Assembly (NCBI RefSeq): GCF_036324505.1
Contig: NC_086352.1
Span: 27,856,312-27,920,311 of the forward strand
Direction: 5' to 3'
DNA: 64,000 nucleotides
Source: Eleginops maclovinus
Taxonomy: Eukaryota > Chordata > Actinopteri > Perciformes > Eleginopidae
Shown here: positions 54,726 to 64,000 of the stretch, in pieces
How positions within the stretch are numbered: the stretch's first letter is position 1
Layout: each line of letters opens with the position of its first letter
Translations under genes and position numbers: made by a program
Notes under the pieces: model-generated
The model's database searches: none
What the model saw: the letters and a program-made list of their open reading frames with translations, nothing else
What the model was told of the DNA's origin: nothing

Positions 54726-56770
54726 AATGCTTCAAAATTGATATGGGGATTTACTTACAAATATAATGTCAAAGAACCAAGCATAAAGATATCATAAGCT
54801 TGAGTTTAACATGGACCTTTATTTCACGAGACAGGGGAACAAAAGTGAAAAAAACGCACACTAATTTCCAGGAAATAGGGCTCATTCCTGCAGTCTTAAT
54901 GCTAGCTGAGCTTCACTAGCACCATGGATATTGACTTACATAAACTTAGGTTCGAATAATACCATCAAACTCTCCAAGAAATCAAATATTTCCCAAACTA
55001 TAGGTTTAAGGCAATACCAATGACAAAAGGACTAGAGGAATTAATAGGCGGAATAGAACAAACCCAAATATACATGTGAAAAAGAAAAGAGAGGGGTATT
55101 GATTTCCTCATTAAACCCTCTGCAATAAGGTTTATCACTCTACCAAATGAAAATGGTAAATACAATTAAATGTCTGCAAAGAGAACTCAAAAAAACAATT
55201 ACTTTCAGGTTAACCTTTTCAGACAAAGACTAGCAATACATTCATCTCATAATTTATTATCTAATTTGGGGTCCCAAAGGGTCCATCTTGCAGAGTTTGA
55301 TGACCTGCCTTATTTTCTCTTATTACACAAACCCCTAAAACTAATTGTTTTCAGGCAGCAAGTTTAGAAGAACATAACTTGCAGATGCAGTAGGGTGGCT
55401 GGATGTTTATCTTTCTGATGTGTTGAAATAATATCTTCATTGAATATAACACATTAAAACGCATACTTTTAACTACATGTGTTTACAAAACATGCACAGT
55501 ACTACAGTTCATTCTTGCTACTATTATTCTTATTACCGAGCATGTATAATAATACATATGGAAATGTTGCTTCTGACTCATTTAGGATTTACATATTGTG
55601 CATAGTGCGGTGGTGGTGCCTAGTTCATAACAGCCATGTCACATGTTTCATTCCTTTACTCAGAAATGAGTGAGTCATGCTTAGAAGCCAGAGATAACAC
55701 TAAACACAACTGCATTAGAGCCACATCATGCAGTGACACCCTGTGTTTTGACTAATTCACTTCCAGAAACTGCCTTAAAAATGTTGCTCTGTCTCACACA
55801 CCCTCACATACTCACACGCGCGCTTGGTCTCACATGAACCTCATTTTCCATGGTCATTAAGCCCATGTCATAACAGCAGGGCATGAAAGTGAAATTGGTT
55901 TATTATATTTTCCATTATTAAATTCACAAGAGGCAGATAAGGTGCCAAAAGACAAAGTGTGAAATCAATTATTGCAAAGTTTCTTTAAAGCAGTGTCATT
56001 ATTCATGACTGGTAATGGTCAGCAACAATCAGCATTTTCATGTGATTTTATAAAGCAGCATGAGACAACAGAGCAGCAAACACTGCAAATCACATGAGCC
56101 TAAACTGCAAGTGCAGCAACCAGATCTGCAAAAGTAAAACCAAAAAAGGTACTTCTTCTGCATTGAGCTGATGTGAAAGTTAGAGACAATCATGGGAACA
56201 TTTTGCAAACAAAGAGGAACATGAGTCACAAGTTACTGTAAAACTTCCCAACAGAGATGTGACATACAGGGAGTTAACAAAGACCGATTGCAAAAGTGAA
56301 CTTCTTGCTGATCATCACATCTCCTGATCTGTGGATATCCTTTTTACCCCTTGACTAGAGTCCTTCTTATGGCTGTTCTATGGTAATTAATTAGCACTGC
56401 ACTTAAGGCAGAACACATAATTAACTTCACAACATGACAAAACCTTTAACAAAGGATTGTTAATGTTGATAAATTGCTCAGTTTTGCCACATATTTAAGC
56501 ATTTGCATTGGAATATAAGATTCTTTTTTGGGTAACTTTTCATCATTGTTGTCAGCCAGTGCAGGCCTGAACTGATCTAGCTGGTCTGGGGCAGCTCTTT
56601 TCGGATTTTGGCTTCTTTGTTTCAATTTTAGAGAAATCTCAATGCACCAGCATTTGTGTATATTTTAGGAAATAACGAAGCCTTCCTGGTGTGTGTCAAT
56701 ATTTTTTGTATTTGTCCTACACATTTCAACCTGATTGAAAAGGATCAGGTGGTGACCAGGTTGGAACACA
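54726..56770. other. Intergenic, no gene recognised
   Basis: AT-rich DNA between the LTR and the truncated Tc1 copy. Only short frames without domains are present, and no repeat was identified by eye. Confidence 0.4.
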
Positions 56771-57997
56771 GATTTACAACTCCCTCCAAAGATTTACTAT
56801 GGGGTTGAGATCTGGAGACTGGCTAGGCCACTCCAGGACCTTGAAATGCTTCTTACGAAGCCACTCCTTCGTTGCCCTGGCAGTGTGTTTGGGATCACTG
56901 TCATGCTGAAAGACCCAGCCACGCTTCATCTTCAGTGCCCTTGCTGATGGAAGGAGGTTTTCACTCAAAATCTCACGATACATGGCCCCATTCATTCTTT
57001 CCTTTACACGGATCAGTCGTCCTGGTCCCTTTGCAGAAAAACAGCCCCAAAGCATGATGTTTCCACCCCCATGCTTCACAGTAGGTATGGTGTTCTTTGG
57101 ATGCAACTCTGCATTCTTTCTCCTCCAAACACGACGAGTTGAGTTTTTACCAAAAAGTTCTATTTTGGTTTCATCTGACCATATGACATTCTCCCAATCC
57201 TCTTCTGGATCATCCAAATGCCCTCTAGCAAACTTCCGACGGGCCTGGACATGTACTGGCTTAAGCAGGGGGACACGTCTGGAACTGCAGGATTTAAGTC
57301 CCTGGCGGCGTAGTGTGTTACTGATGGTAGCCTCTGTTACTTTGGTCCCAGCTCTCTGCAGGTCATTCACTAGGTCCCCCCGTGTGGTTCTGGGATTTTT
57401 GCTCACCGTTCTTGTGATCATTTTGACCCCACGGGGTGAGATCTTGCGTGGAGCCCCAGATCGAGGGAGATTAGCAGTGGTCTTGTATGTCTTCCATTTT
57501 CTAATAATTGCTCCCACAGTTGATTTCTTCACACCAAGCTGCTTACCTATCGCAGATTCAGTTTTCCCAGCCTGGTGCAGGTCTACAATTGTGTCTCTGG
57601 TCTCCTTTGACAGCTCTTTGGTCTTGGCCATAGTGGAGTTTGGAGTATGACTGTTTGAGGTTGTGGACAGGTGTCTTTTATACTGATAACGAGTTCAAAA
57701 AGGTGCCATTAATACAGGTAACGAGTGGAGGACAGAGGAGCCTCTTAAAGAAGAAGTTACAGGTCTGTGAGAGCCAGAAATCTTGCTTGTTTGTAGGTGA
57801 CCAAATACTTATTTTACCGAGGAATTTACCAATTAATTCATTGAAAATCCTACAATGTGATTTCCTGGATTTTCTTTTCTCATTTTGTCTCTCATAGTTG
57901 AGGTATACCTATGATAAAAATTACAGGCATCTCTCATCTTTTTAAATGGGAGAACTTGCACAATTGGTGGCTGACTAAATACTTTTTTGCCCCACTG
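56771..57997 (-). mobile_element. Tc1-type DNA transposon, copy 3, truncated
   Basis: Retains the right terminus (ending GCCCCACTG before TA at 57998-57999) and most of the transposase gene, but homology stops at about 56771, corresponding to position 2668 of copy 1. The left inverted repeat and the last part of the gene are lost, so the copy cannot move by itself or be mobilised. Confidence 0.95.
56774..57631 (-). pseudogene. Tc1-like transposase, C-terminally truncated with Glu-to-Val change at the catalytic site
   Basis: 285 residues remain in one open frame from [13 protein letters not shown] to NLWREL; about 55 C-terminal residues are deleted. Both catalytic Asp are present (WSDETK and [11 protein letters not shown]), but the third residue reads NPIVNLW instead of NPIENLW. 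The essential Glu is therefore lost by substitution in addition to the truncation. Confidence 0.95.
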
Positions 57998-57999
57998 TA

Positions 58000-62788
<4,789 letters not shown>

Positions 62789-62923
62789 ACATGCATTTGC
62801 TGTAGACGGATAGGTAGACACAAACATCCACATCTTGTTTCCATGGTGACCAAGTGAACAGGAATCCTTGTCAAGATCAAATCCTCTTCCAGTCCAAACC
62901 AGTCAGCTCCTCATAAATGGACT

Positions 62924-62924
<1 letters not shown>

Positions 62925-63012
<88 letters not shown>
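62925..63012. repeat. (TG)44 microsatellite
   Basis: 88 bp of pure TG repeat, forming an inverted pair with the CA array at 62667-62786. Confidence 0.97.
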
Positions 63013-63014
<2 letters not shown>

Positions 63015-63345
63015 TCCTTTGAATTACCCCCACGAGATTCACAAAGGATGATCGCATCTCCAGGAAGTAAAACTTTTCATGTCTGAAGAGAAATTAATTT
63101 AGCAGATTTTCATCTCACCGAGGATTTAACGATGATGGAATCTTGGTCTGTTCATCCAGAGTGGCCACAAGACTTAGAAAGGCAGTATTAATATTCAAGG
63201 TACCCACAGGGTGATGTAAGGTTGTGTTACCTTCAGTGGTGGAAGAAGTACTCAGAGCAAGACCATACTACTTCAACAATTAAAAATGATATACATTCAA
63301 CAATTTAAAAAAGTACAAAGATATAAGTATCAACGTATCTCTTAA

Positions 63346-64000
63346 AGGTCTCCTATTATGCTCTTTTATGACATATATTATGTCTCAAATATATTTAAAA
63401 AAAACATGTGTCTGACGTGTTTTGCTCAAAATACCAAACAGATCATTGATTTTAGCATGTCCGCTATTCCTCTGTTTCAGCCCTGTTTTCGAAAGTGCTG
63501 ATTCTGTGACTTTAGCTCTAAATCTGAGCTGAGCTGAAGCTGGCCACGCCCCTTTAGAGCATCATGATCTCTCTGTCTGAAGAGAGAAGTGTCTAATGGA
63601 GAAACTCAGCTAAATGCTGCCGTGATTAAACACCATGATATGTTCCAAACCACATCAAGCATTATTTCTGAAACACTTCTCAGTGTTTACCACTAGAACA
63701 GAGCCTTTATATGTATTATATACAACAACTCTAAGTCCCTCCTGCAGACATCCTGCTGAACACAAAGACACACAGAGGTGCTGCGGAGGGGATTCAGCTC
63801 GCGACTGTATATTGCAGACGATAGGTTGGGACGTGTCACGTGGGGGGGACGTTGCCAGCAGTTCAATGTAAAGGCAGCCCACATTTCCGTTATGACATCA
63901 TATCGGCATCAAATCTGGAACAGCTTGTTTGTACCCCCGTTTTTAGAGATGAGGAGGAAAAGAGAGAGGGTTGTATTTTCTGACACTCCATACACACCGG
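63346..64000 (+). mobile_element. MITE family B copy, cut by the window edge
   Basis: Starts after TTAA (63342-63345) with AGGTCTCCTATTATGC and is colinear with 9033-9680 to the end of the window: GGCCACGCCCCTTTAGAGC, ACACTTCTCAGTGTTTACC, CGGAGGGGATTCAGCTCG and ATATCGGCATCAAATC. The right terminus is outside the window. Confidence 0.8.

Overview
This 64 kb window is nuclear DNA from a vertebrate, almost certainly a teleost fish. The evidence is intron-rich genes with GT/AG splice sites, very long CA/TG microsatellites, Tc1-type transposons with fish-type termini, tRNA-derived SINEs, TTAA-flanked MITEs and solo LTRs. Four protein-coding genes can be reconstructed exon by exon. Their reading frames join exactly across every intron, apart from one suspected single-base frameshift.

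Layout, left to right. (1) sirt3 (mitochondrial NAD-dependent deacetylase), plus strand, 155-4167. Its first exon with the mitochondrial presequence lies off the left edge, and an intact Tc1 element sits in its last intron. (2) A repeat-rich gap, 4168-11381, with a MITE, a solo LTR flanked by a 4-bp duplication, a degenerate tandem repeat and a 0.7 kb TTAA-flanked MITE. (3) drd4 (dopamine D4-type receptor), minus strand, 11382-22309, four exons and 386 residues. (4) An 11 kb gap with no recognisable gene, holding microsatellites, a LINE 3' end, MITEs and SINE remnants. (5) cdhr5 (cadherin-related family member 5), plus strand, 33484-43154, 14 exons and about 700 residues. It carries a second, frameshifted Tc1 copy in intron 5 and an apparent one-base frameshift in its last exon. 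(6) ctsd (cathepsin D), minus strand, 45835-53297, nine exons and 396 residues, with a CLEAR-like E-box about 100 bp upstream of its start codon. (7) A gap from 53434 to the end with an LTR, a truncated third Tc1 copy, paired CA and TG arrays, and a MITE running off the edge.

The genes do not form a functional pathway. Their proteins act in mitochondria (Sirt3), at the plasma membrane of dopamine-responsive cells (Drd4), on epithelial microvilli (Cdhr5) and in lysosomes (Ctsd). They are linked by conserved synteny: SIRT3, DRD4, CDHR5 and CTSD all map to human 11p15.5. sirt3/drd4 and cdhr5/ctsd are convergent pairs, and drd4/cdhr5 are divergent.

I see no operon, CRISPR array, phage or other unprecedented system. 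The points most worth following up are: the intact Tc1 copy and its two differently decayed relatives; the cdhr5 frameshift and its missing mucin-like segment; TG-repeat tracts in place of normal polypyrimidine tracts at 3' splice sites of three of the four genes; a 300-bp pure CA array inside ctsd; a CA array followed 138 bp later by a TG array; and the CLEAR-like site at ctsd.
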